Shown: in pieces, positions 63,738 to 64,000 of the stretch
Layout: the number at the start of each line of letters is the position of its first letter
Position numbering within the stretch: the first letter of the stretch is position 1
DNA from: Mycolicibacter acidiphilus
GTDB lineage: Bacteria > Actinomycetota > Actinomycetes > Mycobacteriales > Mycobacteriaceae
NCBI RefSeq assembly: GCF_018455725.1
Contig: NZ_JAHCLR010000022.1
Location: 1 to 64,000, forward strand
Direction: 5' to 3'
Length of the DNA stretch: 64,000 nt
Notes under the pieces: generated by a model
Databases searched by the model: none
Told to the model about the DNA's origin: nothing
The model's input: the letters and a program-made list of their open reading frames with translations, nothing else
Translations under genes and position numbers: made by a program

Positions 63738-64000
63738 CTACCGCGGCAGCAGCGGGTAGCAGGCCCGGATCCGGTCGATCCACCACTGGCGGCGGTGCGG
63801 GGCGGCGGCCAGTGTGGCGAGCCGGGCCGGGTCGGGGGTGGCCGGCTGCACCGGCAGGTAGCCGTCCTGCGGCTGCACAGGTGCGACGACGTCGTCGACG
63901 AACAGCGATCCGGTGCCCAGCCCGCAGGCGTGCTCCAGTTGTGGCAGCGCGGCGGCGGCCCGCAGCCCGGCGGCGATGCCGACCGCGGAGTCGATCGCGC
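63738..64000 (-). CDS. menC: o-Succinylbenzoate synthase, C-terminal part
   Basis: The right edge cuts this gene. The last 87 codons are visible, ending TAG at 63738-63740. IDSAVGIAAGLRAAAALP, ACGLGTG and VQPQDGYLPVQP are typical of the C-terminus of actinobacterial MenC (enolase superfamily), and gene order matches Rv0553. The enzyme dehydrates SHCHC to o-succinylbenzoate. Confidence 0.88.
   Translation of the reverse strand, partial: AIDSAVGIAAGLRAAAALPQLEHACGLGTGSLFVDDVVAPVQPQDGYLPVQPATPDPARLATLAAAPHRRQWWIDRIRACYPLLPR

Overview
The window is high-GC actinobacterial DNA, almost certainly from a rapidly growing mycobacterium (Mycolicibacterium or relatives). The evidence is the right-hand third: yajQ, a Baeyer-Villiger monooxygenase, gpsA, htpX, grcC1, menJ, menG, a DUF3592 gene, menD, bpoC and menC lie in the order remembered for Rv0566c to Rv0553 of Mycobacterium tuberculosis. 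Many genes start with GTG and have no ribosome binding site. A sequence matching the mycobacterial IdeR iron box also occurs. Identifications come from reading motifs; no database was searched.

Region 1 (1-23.9 kb, all minus strand) is a dense anti-phage island in two operons. The upstream operon encodes a ~1950-residue DUF4011/SF1-helicase/Vsr-like nuclease/DUF3320 protein (Hhe-like) coupled by ATGA to a DUF726 alpha/beta hydrolase. The second operon encodes a 1714-residue DUF1998 helicase, an SNF2 helicase, a PglX/DrmMI-like adenine methyltransferase, McrB, McrC and an unrecognised sixth protein cut by the left edge. Most junctions overlap by a few bases. This looks like a class 1 DISARM-type core fused to McrBC, without the DISARM phospholipase-D gene, and is the best candidate here for an undescribed system.

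Region 2 (24-30.4 kb, plus strand) carries stress and toxin modules: a tripartite HigB-HigA-SecB-like toxin-antitoxin-chaperone operon, a RelA/SpoT-domain protein with an unknown partner, an orphan antitoxin-like gene, an unknown 423-residue protein, a DUF3800 protein and an HNH endonuclease.

Region 3 (30.4-46 kb) is mixed: a secreted trypsin-like protease, a reductase/DUF1326/DUF2182/HD cluster, a lytic transglycosylase, a resolvase-like protein lacking its catalytic serine, two paralogous short-chain dehydrogenases, a YbhN-type membrane protein with a kinase-like loop, the DUF309-galT-galK operon and an iron-box-controlled methyltransferase.

Region 4 (46-64 kb) is core genome: tRNA-Tyr, yajQ, monooxygenase, a DUF1023 hydrolase with a lipoprotein, gpsA, a SulP transporter, then the menaquinone cluster. 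Two divergent gene pairs in that cluster appear to share overlapping -10 boxes and to be leaderless. A small insertion (DsbA-like, small secreted protein, PD-(D/E)xK-like nuclease, excalibur protein) sits between menG and the DUF3592 gene. A dispersed ~40-bp repeat occurs four times, two copies forming perfect inverted repeats around a lone HicB gene.
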